From Asterias rubens (taxonomy: Eukaryota > Echinodermata > Asteroidea > Forcipulatida > Asteriidae): DNA of 64,000 bases. A program made the position numbers and the translations under genes. Where the stretch lies: contig NC_047077.1 of assembly GCF_902459465.1 (NCBI RefSeq), positions 3,224,001 through 3,288,000 on the forward strand, given 5' to 3'. The notes beneath the pieces were generated by a model that did no database searches, was not told the DNA's origin, and was given only the letters and a program-made list of their open reading frames with translations. Of this stretch, positions 52,501-59,301 are shown one piece after another; position 1 is the first letter of the stretch, and every line of letters starts with the position of its first letter.

Positions 52501-53745
52501 TGTCACGATAACTCATGTATTAATTGTTTTAGAATGTTAATTTACAATTAATTTGTAATCACTTTAATACTACTTCAAAATGTATCAAATTTGAAATTCT
52601 TATTTCGCATAAATTGGAACAGAAGTGTCAGACCCTAGTTAGTCAAATTCTGGTAATGAGTTAGGTCTGTCTGTGAAACTGTGAACAAACAAGATGAGCA
52701 TGCTACAAATGGACCCTGTCTGTGTGCACATGTACATATGCAAATGACTCCCGAATGCACCACGTCTAGCACGTTCATAGCACGATCCAAGTACAGCAAT
52801 TCCATGTGTAGTACATTGCCACTCTGTCTAATTGCAAGATGGGATGGGCGCCTGAACATTTTCAGCATGTTCAATGTTCTGGAGTATCAAACCCGTTCAA
52901 GCCCGTCCATGAACTTCATTAACATATCGTAACAAGTTGCTACAGCCTCCACTCCGTTTACGCACAGTTTAAGCCCGTTCGGCTACATTTTTCAGAACGT
53001 AGTGAGAACAAGCTTGGTGTGATGGGGCTTTTAGGACAGCTTCAATGCACAATGATACAGGGATTCAGCCATTGCCGTCAATAAGATTGTTAGATTTGCG
53101 CGTTAGATTTGAATATTGTCTGGAACAATGACATGCTTGATCACAAGTTAACACTTACATTTGAATTCCTCAGACTATTGAGACAGTTGCTATGTCATGT
53201 GACTAGGGGCAAGCTTTTGTGTAATTACTTAAGAGGGGGTGAGCACCAATGCACAATTCTGAATGGATGTGTATGGCACAATGGTACCAGGGTTTGATCA
53301 TCTGGAGGTTGCTGTACAAAGGCTTGCCCTGAACCATTTGACATAGCAACTGTCTCTATATGCCTCTCTTAATATTTATGCAAGGGGTACGTCACAATTT
53401 TAACCCAAAATGAGGCAATAGGCGCAGACACTGCAAGTGGTGGCGGATGTGCGCCTATAGCCTCATTTTGGGTAAGAATTATGACGTCATGCATGAATAT
53501 TAAGAGATAGTCTCAGGAATTCAAATGTAAGCAGTACATTTGGACTAGGCAACTCATTGCACCAGACATTATTCAAATCTAACTCGCAATGGCTTTCTCA
53601 GACTGCCTAAGTTGATGCTTAACCCACCTGATGCTGCTGGGGGTACACCCCATGTTGGGTTCCCTGGGCCTGGCCACTGATTTAGGAAGACGTCGCCTTT
53701 ACCACCGTCCTCCGTGTCCCAGAACTTCTTCGCCGATACGTCAAA
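29825..53745 (-). CDS. PUM: Pumilio homolog (PUM1/PUM2-type), 19 coding exons (whole gene)
   Basis: Sequence-specific 3' UTR binding repressor that recruits CCR4-NOT. I traced 19 exons whose junctions are all GT-AG and phase-compatible, totalling 3336 nt (1111 aa plus stop; human PUM2 is about 1064, PUM1 about 1186). N-terminal landmarks: [97 protein letters not shown]-rich stretches separate them. The Puf domain (about residues 751-1100) opens [20 protein letters not shown]. Its repeats carry SRFIQ, NYVIQ, CRVIQ, NHVVQ, CRVIQ, NYVIQ, SNVVE and NYVVQ, the human residue code, so UGUANAUA recognition is expected. The 5' end is unresolved: exon 53628-53745 starts in phase 0 without methionine, so at least one upstream exon exists. 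Confidence 0.96.
30431..30594. mobile_element. Short foldback MITE in PUM intron 18
   Basis: Inverted arms ATAGATGGATTGCAACACGC... and ...GCGTATTACAATCCATCTAT enclose CCATCTTTGATGTGTTAACA and its inverted partner, with a GTACGCGC-rich loop. About 60-bp arms. Confidence 0.82.
30680..30855. repeat. GGCACCAAGGCA-family repeat copy
   Basis: Starts caggcctgtcagcttcgttt, includes AAGGGCACCAAGGCATTTTC and CTATGAGGAAATTATAAATT, and ends tatcgggcctgac. It lies in PUM intron 18. Confidence 0.75.
30962..31045 (-). CDS. PUM: PUM exon 18 (Puf repeat 7)
   Basis: Acceptor attcttgtag|C and donor GATGG|GTGAGT. It encodes (S)[20 protein letters not shown] then EVCSYNDG. Repeat 7 carries the SNxxE triad that reads the U of UGU in the target. 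Confidence 0.96.
31256..31350 (-). CDS. PUM: PUM exon 17 (end of Puf repeat 6, start of 7)
   Basis: Acceptor acccctacag|CAC and donor GCAAG|GTAAG. It encodes [20 protein letters not shown] then [11 protein letters not shown], nearly identical to human. Confidence 0.97.
31427..31824. mobile_element. Near-full palindrome, TTAA-MITE family D (GGAACACGTTGCCTTGG)
   Basis: Left arm starts AGGAACACGTTGCCTTGGAT and the right arm ends ATCCAAGGCAACGTGTTCCT followed by TTAA. The arms meet near 31611-31628 at GGGAGTCA...TGACTCCC. It lies in PUM intron 16. A half copy is at 43896-44083. Confidence 0.9.
32285..32465. repeat. AGAGCTGCTTAAGCA MITE copy
   Basis: Begins caatgtcatagagctgctta and contains ACCAACTAAAATACCATGTC and TGCTAAGCAGAATATTG. 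It ends just before PUM exon 16. Confidence 0.75.
32496..32786 (-). CDS. PUM: PUM exon 16 (Puf repeats 4-6)
   Basis: Acceptor gacctcacag|CTG and donor ATTCAG|GTCAGT, both phase 0. It encodes [20 protein letters not shown], then [28 protein letters not shown] and [11 protein letters not shown]. The intron falls inside repeat 6, between NYVIQ and HVLE. Confidence 0.98.
33171..33915. mobile_element. TTAA-MITE family A copy 2, interrupted by another inverted-repeat element
   Basis: Outer ends are TTAAAGACACTGGACACC and AATAGTGTCCAGTGCCTTTAA. Between about 33222 and 33808 sits a second element with ends AGTGCTGGGCGAATTGTGAA and the inverted ...CGCCCAGCACT, whose arms extend over 80 bp (ATTCGGATACCGCTGGCCAA). 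Direct repeats of about 60 bp (near 33111-33170 and 33928-33975) flank the block. Confidence 0.85.
34011..34220 (-). CDS. PUM: PUM exon 15 (Puf repeats 2-3)
   Basis: Acceptor cctataccag|GTG and donor CTTCAG|GTAAG, phase 0. It encodes [49 protein letters not shown] and [11 protein letters not shown]. Confidence 0.98.
34270..34510 (-). pseudogene. Degenerate non-LTR retrotransposon C-terminal fragment
   Basis: Read on the minus strand it gives [20 protein letters not shown] then [13 protein letters not shown] before stops. This is the LHWLPxxxRIxFKxL...LNGxAPxYLSSL block typical of non-LTR reverse transcriptase C-termini. Stops disrupt it. Confidence 0.65.
34776..35047 (-). CDS. PUM: PUM exon 14 (linker and Puf repeat 1)
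   Basis: Acceptor caattaccag|GT and donor AGACAGATG|GTAAAT. It encodes [14 protein letters not shown], a linker with [13 protein letters not shown], then [20 protein letters not shown] and [20 protein letters not shown]. The Puf domain starts here. Confidence 0.97.
35610..36228. mobile_element. TCATGGCTCTGCTTAC MITE split by a retrotransposon insertion
   Basis: The left half (35610-35720, caatttcatggctctgcttg...aagaatgcc) and right half (about 36099-36228, tggagaacgcac...gcagagccatgaaat) are contiguous in the uninterrupted copy at 37855-38065. The insertion is the non-LTR fragment listed next. Confidence 0.85.
35721..36098 (+). pseudogene. 5'-truncated non-LTR retrotransposon 3' end
   Basis: Encodes a C-terminal reverse-transcriptase segment with [20 protein letters not shown] then [18 protein letters not shown], ending at a stop near 35964. 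A short 3' UTR follows, ending CGCAATATAAATGTCATGTT and a TTATTATT-like tail. Confidence 0.85.
36273..36368 (-). CDS. PUM: PUM exon 13 (linker)
   Basis: Acceptor gtactttgtag|AT and donor CCGTTTG|GTAAGC. It encodes [20 protein letters not shown] then [11 protein letters not shown]. It is poorly conserved with vertebrates, so support is from splice sites and phase: both flanking junctions form complete codons and the other two frames contain stops. Confidence 0.85.
36450..36650 (+). mobile_element. tRNA-Leu-like SINE fragment, plus orientation
   Basis: Carries GGTGTTTCTGTTCAGCAGAG, the B box GGGTTCGAGTCCC and GTCCTTAAGCAAGGCACTTA. It lies head-to-tail inverted against the next copy. Confidence 0.7.
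36666..37070 (-). mobile_element. tRNA-Leu-like SINE copy 3
   Basis: Minus orientation. Head CTTAACCGCTCGGCCACGAC (complement of the A box) near 37045-37065. The body contains GGGCGAACCCCTTCTATTTT. The tail TATATAGCGCATGTATCC is at the left end. Confidence 0.85.
37258..37400. repeat. AGAGCTGCTTAAGCA MITE copy
   Basis: Begins gcccaatctcatagagctgc and contains ATGCTTACTATAAAAAGGTG; the 3' half is degenerate. Confidence 0.65.
37608..37802 (-). CDS. PUM: PUM exon 12 (Ser/Pro-rich segment)
   Basis: Acceptor tttgttgccag|GT and donor GGACTTG|GTAAGC. It encodes [20 protein letters not shown] then [13 protein letters not shown], and [19 protein letters not shown], paralleling human [15 protein letters not shown] and TPPPSLSSHG. 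Confidence 0.95.
37855..38065. mobile_element. TCATGGCTCTGCTTAC MITE, uninterrupted copy
   Basis: Includes CTCATGGCCCTGCTTACTGC, GCTAGCTGTGTAAGCATAGA and GTAATGTGGAGAACACACAC. It serves as the empty-site reference for 35610-36228. Confidence 0.75.
38342..38847. repeat. 23-bp minisatellite, about 22 copies
   Basis: Unit GCTTGCCTGCCAGGAAAGGC-CAA with an exact 23-bp period. Units differ by only a few substitutions (for example ccatgc instead of ccaagc). Since 23 is not a multiple of 3 and no frame has a stop, long open frames appear in all six frames and none is coding. It lies in PUM intron 11. No spacers, so not CRISPR. Confidence 0.97.
38930..39165. repeat. AGAGCTGCTTAAGCA MITE copy
   Basis: Starts tcaaatttcatagagctgct and ends gcagctctatgaaattgggc, so the terminal inverted repeats are clear. 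Contained in PUM intron 11. Confidence 0.8.
39246..39473 (-). CDS. PUM: PUM exon 11
   Basis: Acceptor ttgctactcag|CA and donor GGAACAA|GTAAGC. It encodes [30 protein letters not shown] and [11 protein letters not shown], corresponding to the human NGPFRPLGTQ...SSLFSQGS region. Confidence 0.92.
39795..39929 (-). CDS. PUM: PUM exon 10
   Basis: Acceptor cattgctttcag|CT and donor CAGCAAG|GTAACG. It encodes [20 protein letters not shown] then [17 protein letters not shown], closely matching human [19 protein letters not shown]...APVRLMAPTPVLIS. Confidence 0.97.
40030..40425 (+). pseudogene. Non-LTR retrotransposon 3' end with (CTAT)n tail
   Basis: The reading frame 40045-40329 gives [40 protein letters not shown] and [11 protein letters not shown], a C-terminal segment I associate with invertebrate non-LTR polyproteins. 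After the stop come 60 bp of 3' UTR and a (CTAT)n tail at 40402-40425. Truncated at the 5' end. Confidence 0.8.
40870..41160 (-). mobile_element. tRNA-Leu-like SINE copy 4
   Basis: Minus orientation. It shares AACACCGGGGGGAACCCCTT and GGGACCAACGGCTTTACGTC; the head near 41140 is mutated (tatcggccacaacac). A TTATTATT-rich tail region precedes it at 40755-40830. Confidence 0.8.
41802..42205. mobile_element. TTAA-MITE family A, copy 3
   Basis: Both ends have intact TTAA: TTAAAGGCAGTGGACACTATTG and AATAGTGTCCAGTGTCTTTAA. It ends only 31 bp from the donor of PUM exon 9. Confidence 0.9.
42236..42431 (-). CDS. PUM: PUM exon 9 with long polyQ tract
   Basis: Acceptor gtttactag|GTT and donor TTGCAAG|GTACC. 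It encodes [11 protein letters not shown], about 29 consecutive glutamines from mixed CAG/CAA codons, then [20 protein letters not shown]. The flanking VRGxxxRPxTP matches the human VLRGG..RPLTPNQ segment. Tract length is likely polymorphic. Confidence 0.95.
42519..42773 (-). mobile_element. tRNA-like SINE with a 21-bp target duplication
   Basis: The direct repeat CTATCGAAATGGTTATTGAT+T lies at 42498-42518 and 42774-42794. On the minus strand the element contains GTAGCTCAGTTGGTAGAGCG (A box) and GGTTCAAATCC (B box), but the acceptor stem does not pair, so it is not a tRNA gene. A homopolymer run (G on plus) abuts the left duplication. About 130 bp precede the tRNA-like part. Confidence 0.88.
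43018..43190. repeat. AGAGCTGCTTAAGCA MITE copy
   Basis: Starts gggcccaatttcatagagct and ends at gcttagcagctctttgagac. It lies beside PUM exon 8. Confidence 0.75.
43232..43368 (-). CDS. PUM: PUM exon 8
   Basis: Acceptor taccatctgcag|GT and donor CAGCAG|GTAGGA. It encodes [20 protein letters not shown] then VGIIQQQ and a Q/P-rich end, matching human [20 protein letters not shown]. Confidence 0.96.
43694..43777 (-). CDS. PUM: PUM exon 7
   Basis: Acceptor ttgattatag|GT and donor ATTGCAG|GTTAGT. It encodes [20 protein letters not shown] then DPYLAIA, matching human [23 protein letters not shown]. Confidence 0.97.
43896..44083. mobile_element. TTAA-MITE family D, half copy
   Basis: Begins TTAAAGGAACATGTTGCCTT and continues to GGTCGGCCATTTATGG, matching one arm of the palindrome at 31427-31824; the second arm is absent. 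Confidence 0.85.
44240..44560 (-). pseudogene. Frameshifted non-LTR retrotransposon C-terminus
   Basis: Minus strand reads [20 protein letters not shown] then [12 protein letters not shown], the conserved RAFSxxAxRLWNSLP motif. A run of eight A causes a frameshift in the following FKKTLKT segment. Upstream codons are scrambled between frames. Distinct from the fragment at 35721. Confidence 0.75.
44809..44932 (-). CDS. PUM: PUM exon 6
   Basis: Acceptor tcattatag|CCT and donor CAACTTG|GTAAGT. It encodes [20 protein letters not shown] then [21 protein letters not shown], matching human [23 protein letters not shown]. Confidence 0.96.
45270..45633. mobile_element. TTAA-MITE family B (CCATTGGACCCTTTCGG), copy 1
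   Basis: Shares ACTTTCGGTAAACAGTATTG, CCTGTGAAAATTTAGGCT and ATTTCATGGAATAATATTTC with copies at 55586 and 58343. The left end is degenerate. The right end is GGCTTTAA, abutting the SINE at 45630. Confidence 0.8.
45630..46005 (+). mobile_element. tRNA-Leu-like SINE copy 5
   Basis: Plus orientation, starting at TTAAGAGCACCGGATTCAAA, so the A-box part is missing exactly at a TTAA where the preceding MITE ends. It then carries CAGCAGAGTGTGGGTTCC and the full body and tail (TTGTTTGGTAGATACGTGCG). It ends 17 bp from the PUM exon 5 donor. Confidence 0.85.
46022..46162 (-). CDS. PUM: PUM exon 5
   Basis: Acceptor tgtaatacag|GTT and donor GGACAG|GTCAGT, phase 0. It encodes [38 protein letters not shown] and SYVDYSQGQ, corresponding to the human PLQFDYSGTQVPVDS...LFDYNSQQQ region. 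Confidence 0.95.
46331..46495. repeat. 165-bp near-perfect hairpin with CTGAAGA...GAAACGTCGAGACC motif
   Basis: Arms aaccatgtgtaagtctctta ... and ... gagatttacacatggtt pair over about 75 bp, with a 7-nt loop at 46414-46420. The centre contains CTGAAGACGAGCAG and TCGAACAG/CTGTTC. Part of the flanking sequence (ACACATGGTTGTACCC) recurs near 54310. Confidence 0.9.
47040..47260. repeat. GGCACCAAGGCA-family repeat copy
   Basis: Inverse orientation. It contains GGGGGCAACGGAGGCAACTG, GAGAAAATGCAATGGTGCCC and a tandem of GGTGCCCT motifs. Confidence 0.65.
47605..47975. repeat. Two adjacent AGAGCTGCTTAAGCA MITE copies
   Basis: First unit 47605-47775 (caaattcatagagctgcttc ... gcttaagcagctcaatgaaa), second 47785-47975, ending gcagctctatgaaatttggc. 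They are tandem, in PUM intron 4. Confidence 0.75.
48378..48525. repeat. GGCACCAAGGCA-family repeat copy
   Basis: Contains GTATGCTTCGTTTTTGAAGG, GGTAAAGGGCACCCTATGAG and TATTAGGCCTGGTG. Confidence 0.75.
49435..49756 (-). CDS. PUM: PUM exon 4 with His/Gln-rich tracts
   Basis: Acceptor attgcctgtag|G and donor CAGCAG|GTATGT. It encodes [20 protein letters not shown], then a His/Gln-rich segment with three polyQ runs and [12 protein letters not shown]. The start matches human PUM2 RTPGSRQASPTE. The antisense reading as leucine-rich frames is an artefact of the CAG repeats. Confidence 0.95.
50893..51436. mobile_element. AGAGCTGCTTAAGCA MITE interrupted by TTAA-MITE A copy 4
   Basis: The host copy starts at ggacccaatttcatagagct, is broken after aatgc, and resumes at gcagctctatgaaattgggc. 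The inserted element is 51036-51414, bounded by TTAAAGACACTGGACAC and CACTGCCTTTAA. Removing it and one TTAA restores aatgcTTAAgcagctctatg. Confidence 0.93.
51458..51612 (-). CDS. PUM: PUM exon 3
   Basis: Acceptor tatgttgatag|CCG and donor GCATACCT|GTAAGC. It encodes [36 protein letters not shown] and HKEEEAAY, plus two bases of a split leucine. It resembles human PUM2 KGKASPFEEDQNR. TAA directly after the exon shows the frame must splice. Confidence 0.92.
52255..52460 (-). CDS. PUM: PUM exon 2
   Basis: Acceptor aactacctgtag|AT and donor GGATTT|GTAAGT. It encodes [40 protein letters not shown] and [14 protein letters not shown], close to human [12 protein letters not shown]...[26 protein letters not shown]. 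Confidence 0.97.
53096..53580. mobile_element. Palindromic MITE (relative of 10656-11060) with a nested MITE
   Basis: Outer arms GTTAGATTTGAATATTGTCT ... and the inverted ... AGACATTATTCAAATCTAAC are about 80 bp. A second element at about 53368-53506 has its own arms (TTAATATTTATGCAAGG, CCCAAAATGAGGCAATAGGC and inverted partners). It ends about 48 bp from the PUM exon at 53628. Confidence 0.88.
53628..53745 (-). CDS. PUM: PUM exon 1 of the traced set (KKFW motif)
   Basis: Acceptor tcattctacag|TTT and donor GCATCAG|GTGGG. It encodes [20 protein letters not shown] then [19 protein letters not shown], matching human PGKKFWETDESSKDG...IFLGDQW...WGTSDH. No in-frame methionine precedes it within the exon. 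Confidence 0.94.
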
Positions 53746-54009
53746 CTGTAGAATGAGAGGAAAGTGTACAGAGAATGAGTTATAACAATAATAGGCTTTC
53801 TCATGAAGGAATCCATATGTAAGCTCAGACGACGGAAAGGTTTCCAGACACCTGGGAAGAGAAACCATGAAGTGAAATTGTTTCTATACAAAACTAGGAG
53901 AAACAATAAGCACAAGTAGAGAATGTGCATATATTTTTGTGAAGGAATGTGAGGTTAAAAATGGCTAGACATTGAAAAACTCATAATAGCCTTGTGTGTA
54001 CTCAAGTAA

Positions 54010-54162
54010 GGCCGAAGAATAGTCGGTCACGTGATGGTCGGGCGTCAAAAATCTTGACGCGCGATCATAAAAAGACACGGTTTTTAGGCCTCAGTCTTAG
54101 GATTGCGCGCAAGATTTCCATTGGGCGACCATCGCGCGACCGACTATAAACCGGCCTTTAAG
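54010..54162. mobile_element. Short MITE with AGTCGGTCNCGYGATGGTCG ends
   Basis: Left AAGGCCGAAGAATAGTCGGT and right inverted ACCGACTATAAACCGGCCTT arms, with GCGTCAAAAATCTTGACGC hairpin material between. Confidence 0.85.
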
Positions 54163-54934
54163 GCATTCAATGTGACTTTGAAAATACTCTGACTTGGTAA
54201 AAACATTAAGGTTTCACAAAACGTTTTTTTTTTTTCATTACATAGCCCCACCACCACTACCAGTCCAGCTTTCTCCTGAAGAGCCAGCTCTCCCACAAAC
54301 AAAATTTACACATGGTTGTACCCACAAGTTAATTATTTATTATAGTTTTTCCTGACACATAAATTAATTGCAGTTCCAACAAAGTGACTACAGGCAAACA
54401 TTCTATGTGAGGAAATGTTGCCTGTTTGAAGTTGAACCCATTTTTTAACTGCCGCTTCTAGACTGCTTACAATAATATTATTTCATTTTTGAAGACAAAA
54501 ATTAAGCCGCTTCTTCATTTATCTCTATGTTTTCATCTTTAAAACTGTTTTAATTAGTAATTAATTCCTAAACACATACCTTACTTCACGAAAAAAGAAA
54601 AATCAATGCATACATTTCGTGAAAAACGGTAACCTTAAAAAGGTCCGCCAATGGTCGCTTTGTGACAATGCACAAGTTGTACCATTCGAGTTTGGCACAA
54701 ATAATTGGATAAAGATACATCACTTTGTTTCGTGGAAACACAAAATGTCAAATCTAATGAAACATCTGTCATGCTAAGGAGTGCATTTAATGTTTACCGT
54801 TATCAGAACATTAATAATTTGTACACAAAAATATTAGCAACTTTTTTTAAATATTTTTATATAGCATACATCAACATGTAGCTCACTTTGTTGGACCACC
54901 AAATACCTAATATTGCGGCTTCACAAAGCAACGT

Positions 54935-55112
54935 TCAGGCCTGATACTTCACAGAGGCAACGAAGACGGTTGCCTCCATGCCCCCTGGTCATTGCCCTTG
55001 GTGCCCTTGAAATGCTCTAGAAATTTACAATTTCCTCATCGGGTGCCCTTTAACATGGACAAAATGCCTTGGTGCCCTTGCCCTTTTGAAAAAAGAAGCA
55101 CACAGGCCAGGC
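54935..55112. repeat. GGCACCAAGGCA-family repeat copy
   Basis: Opposite orientation: caggcctgatacttcacaga ... gcccttttgaaaaaagaagc ... caggcc. Confidence 0.75.
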
Positions 55113-55585
55113 ATGAATGATGCAATAAATATCAAAATCTCTTTGGGAAATTGAAGCCGAGGGCATGGACTTTCCTTTCTACGTATATGTAAAAAACAAA
55201 TTGTGAAAGCATGACAAAGAAACATGGACACACTGCATTTCATGTGGAAGGGTGTAATTTAAAACCGTCCTCGCAGTACAGTGTTTCCTTAAAATGAAAT
55301 GTCAACCTTATATGGGGTGTTGCCGAATCAATAAAGCAAATCCACTCATATCGAACCCATTCATGTCGCCGTATGCAGAGACATGTACGCTCCTTATTTA
55401 CTGCCAAAAAGCAAAACCTTTCATGTAAGGTTTTTTTCTGTGCAGTTGCAAAAGTGAAGTGCACTTCTAGTTGCAGGGCACTGCACATTGTTAACCTGCA
55501 GCATGTCTGAATTAGTTTGGGTGTGATTATACAGAGCTATCAAGTTTATTTGCCACAGTTTCAAGCCTTTGTAATGTCTAGTCCA

Positions 55586-55959
55586 TTAAAGCCATTGGAC
55601 CCTTTCGGTAAACAGTATTGTCCAAGGCCCACACTTTGTCTTCCACAACTTCTATATCAAATAACAAACCTGTGAAAATTTAGGCTCAATGGTTCATCGG
55701 TGTCGGGAGAAAACAACGGAAAACCCCACCCTTGTTTCCGCGCGTTTCGCCGTGTCATGACATGTGTTTAAAATAAATCCGTAATTCTCGTTAACGAGAA
55801 TTTATATTGTTTTGCTGTTTTCTCAAAAAGTAAAGCATTTCATGGAATAATATTTCAAGAGAAGTCTTTCACCATTGCCTTCTGTAAACCCGGTAAGTTA
55901 TTTGTAAATCTGTAAACTTTTATTATTTTTTCTGAACCGAAAGGGTCCAATGGCTTTAA
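55586..55959. mobile_element. TTAA-MITE family B, copy 2 (intact ends)
   Basis: TTAAAGCCATTGGACCCTTT at the left and AAAGGGTCCAATGGCTTTAA at the right give perfect inverted ends with TTAA on both sides. Internal hairpin AATTCTCGTTAACGAGAATT. Confidence 0.93.
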
Positions 55960-57804
55960 TACATGGTACCCTCTACTTGAAATGTTACTTAATTATTACC
56001 CCCCCCCCCCCCATAAAAAAAAAAAAAATTGATGGGCTTTTATTTTCCAATGCTGAATATGAATTTTTATTTGTGAATTTAAAAGAAAAACATAACGTCT
56101 GATTCCTCTGTTGACTTTATTTTTCTCCTGCCAATGTATTTTAAAATAATTCAGGTTTAAAATGTTGATGTAACCCTCCCCGGGGTTAAGGGGTGTGTTC
56201 CAAGTTGGAATAAAAAAACAAATGAAATGAAATGAATTATAAAAAGGATTTAAAAACATGCATGCATGTACACAATGTCCATGTTATTGCAATACTCTCA
56301 ACTGCCACACAGCTATTTTCTTGATTGATGCTCTCTTGTAGAAATTCAACCCAAAAGTACCACACCACTTACAAGATAATCACCAGCTGAATTAAATAAA
56401 TTATTAAAATCAAAAGGTTTGGAGTGAAATACATTGTATAATTTGCGTTGTGTTTGAGCAGTTGATGATTGCGTATTGGACATGTTGGATGGACCTTCAC
56501 CCTAACCCATTGTATCCAAGGCCATTTCTAGTCAAACAGCTGTCCAACTTAAGTTGAGCAGTTTAACACAACATTTGTTATTTGTTTTCAACTATGAGAA
56601 CAAAGGAGACAAACACACGTACCTATTATTTATGCTGGTATTAACATATGTTGTCTTTAACGACTCATTGGTATTCTGTTTAGAAATTAATTTGGTTTTA
56701 GGAAATAATTCATCAATTGAAGCTGACGTACAGTATGGTTCTTTCAAAGCGTTCATTTAAATAACGACACTGCACTACATCAAATGTTCTCAACCATACA
56801 TTCATTGTACAGTACACCCATATAGACACACAATTTCACTATTAAAATTTTGTGTACAGCACCAAAAAAAACAGCACAAAATCCCTGTTTTTTACAGGTA
56901 AATTTCAGTTGAAGTTGTATCTGAACTAACAGAAGTACATGTTCAGTAGAAGCATTTCTGAATTCACTAAAGAAGCTTTTAAATGTGATATTTTCCTCAT
57001 GTACAATTAATTTATAATAACACAAAAACCTGGCTTGGTGGAAAACATCCTACACGCAATCTACCATAAAGCTATTCACGTTCAACCTTTACTTTATAAG
57101 TCATGCCTACATGCATGTAACGACCACAAGAAAATGCAAATAGAAAATTACATTTCTACCATACAGTGTACATGGGGTTGTTATCTGTAAATGCACAACC
57201 AGTAATTGACAAACGTTCTATTTTGTAATATTTTGTGCACTTCTTTCAAGAAAACAGCAGATATTGTAGTGTTTAATGTATGCATGGTGTTTTGTTTCAA
57301 ATGTTATAAAAAATACACTTGAGCTTCAGGCTGCATTGTATTTGTGTGACCCTTGAACTCGTGACCCTTGACCTCTATATATCCCTGCGGTTACATCCAG
57401 CCAGGTCACATCTCCCCAAACCACAGCTAGTTCGAGTCCTTCAAGACAAGGAATTTATGTACCATCTGTGACTGTCAAGTTTGGTTCCCTACTGCATGGA
57501 AAACCAATCAGATTAAACATGAAGAATGAACAATGTTGTGTTTGAGAAAAGAAGTTTTCAGATTGAACTCCTCATAACAACCCAGATCATTCACAGCCAT
57601 ATGGAAGATTTCAATTCTTGAGAGAATATTTTTAAAAGGGCAAATGTTTGTTATTTTGATGAGCAAACCCTCAAGACATACAAGTACTATGTATGTATGC
57701 ATTTTTTTAGAATGGTAACTGCTTGTTATCATCTGGTAAAAGGCATACATGTAAATAAAATGAATTGGTAATTTTTGGTTAAAAGGGTTGGCAAATATAC
57801 CACC

Positions 57805-58189
57805 TTAAAGGGTTTTGGTACTTTTTGTAGACCACAAAACACAATGTCCACAGATTTACATTAAACTTACACAGTTTGAAGACAATGGTAGCAGAAAGCT
57901 TCCCTGAAAGTATTACAGGGTGAGGTGCTGTAGCTTTTGAGAAATGAGTAAAACAATGTCATGGAAATAACTTTCGTCTCAGTGATCATGAGACGAAAAT
58001 TATTTTAGCATGTAAAAACATAATTTCATGACATTGTTTTACTCATTTCTCAAAAACTACAGCACCACAGTAACTAATACTTTAAAGTACGCTTTCTACT
58101 ATCATTATCTTCAAACGGTGTACATGTAAGTTTGACGTAAATCTGTGGACATTGTGTTTTGTATTGCAAAAAGTACACAAATTCTTTAA
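57805..58189. mobile_element. TTAA-MITE family C (GGGTTTTGGTACTTTTTG), long palindrome
   Basis: Left TTAAAGGGTTTTGGTACTTT and right AAAAAGTACACAAATTCTTTAA. The arms contain ACACAATGTCCACAGATTTA and its inverse and AAACAATGTCATGGAAATAA and its inverse, so nearly the whole 385 bp folds back. A fragment recurs near 43580-43640. Confidence 0.9.
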
Positions 58190-58342
58190 AATAATGAAAG
58201 AAGTCTTAGAACCTACATACACAAAACTCATCATTCACAAAAAGAATGCACAGAATGAGCCAATGAGCAACCTTCTGTTAACATTCAGCCGAGGGTACCC
58301 TATTCAAATGCCATCAAGTGCATAATGTCCAAACTGAAACCC

Positions 58343-58694
58343 TTATAAGCCATTATACACTTTCGGTACACAGTATTTTCCAAGTCCCACACTTCGTGTA
58401 TCACAACTTATATATAAAACAACAAACCTGTGAAAATTTAGGCTCAATCGGTCATCGGAGTCGGGAGAAAATAACGGGAAAACCCACTCTTGTTTCCGCG
58501 CGTTTCGCCGTGTCATGACATGTGTTTAAAAGAGAATTTATATTGTTTTACTGTTTTCTCAAAAAGAAAGCATTTCATGGACTAATATTTCAAGAGAAGT
58601 CTTTCACCATTACCTTCTGTAAACCCTGTAAATTATTTGTAAATCTGTGAACTTATTGTTTTGTTTCTGTACCGAAAGGGTCCAATGGCTTTAA
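58343..58694. mobile_element. TTAA-MITE family B, copy 3
   Basis: Left end TTATAAGCCATTATACACTT (mutated), right end AAAGGGTCCAATGGCTTTAA. It lacks part of the internal AATTCTCG hairpin present in the other copies. Confidence 0.88.
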
Positions 58695-59301
58695 AACATT
58701 TTTAAAACACAAACAAACAAAAAATGCTTCCTGGAGATTTTACAGGAAGTTTCTCGGAAAATGTACAGGAAAAACTGGTTATTTACACAGAATTGTGACT
58801 CCAGTTAGTGTTACCGCAACAGAATAAATGTTGTCAACAAAAAATATGTTTTTTTTTTCACCACATCAATCAAAAATTTAACTGAGCACTTCTCTGAATT
58901 GACAAGTCCTTAACTTGGGAAGAACTCTTCATTGAAGTACATTGTACTACGTACATGTTGTATGACTTACACTACATACCACTCTCAGTATGTACCATGT
59001 ACATTGCATGTAACTCAGTCCAAACTCCACTAAACTCCAAAAGAAAATTAAGGATTTTGAAATCCCTTTATAATGTCATCAATCAGTTGGCGATTTCACA
59101 CCGATACATGGGTATTGAAAGTATTCAATTTATGACAGTAAACTGGCAGGTATAGCTTCGTTTAAATCTCAGCTTTGTTGAAATTTTCTTCAAAACAAAA
59201 TTAATTTTGCAATAACACAAATCCTGTAAATTGTTACCTAACACACCAGTGAAAGCAAAATTACAACGAAAATCAAAACAACAACACAAATTTTCTCCTA
59301 C

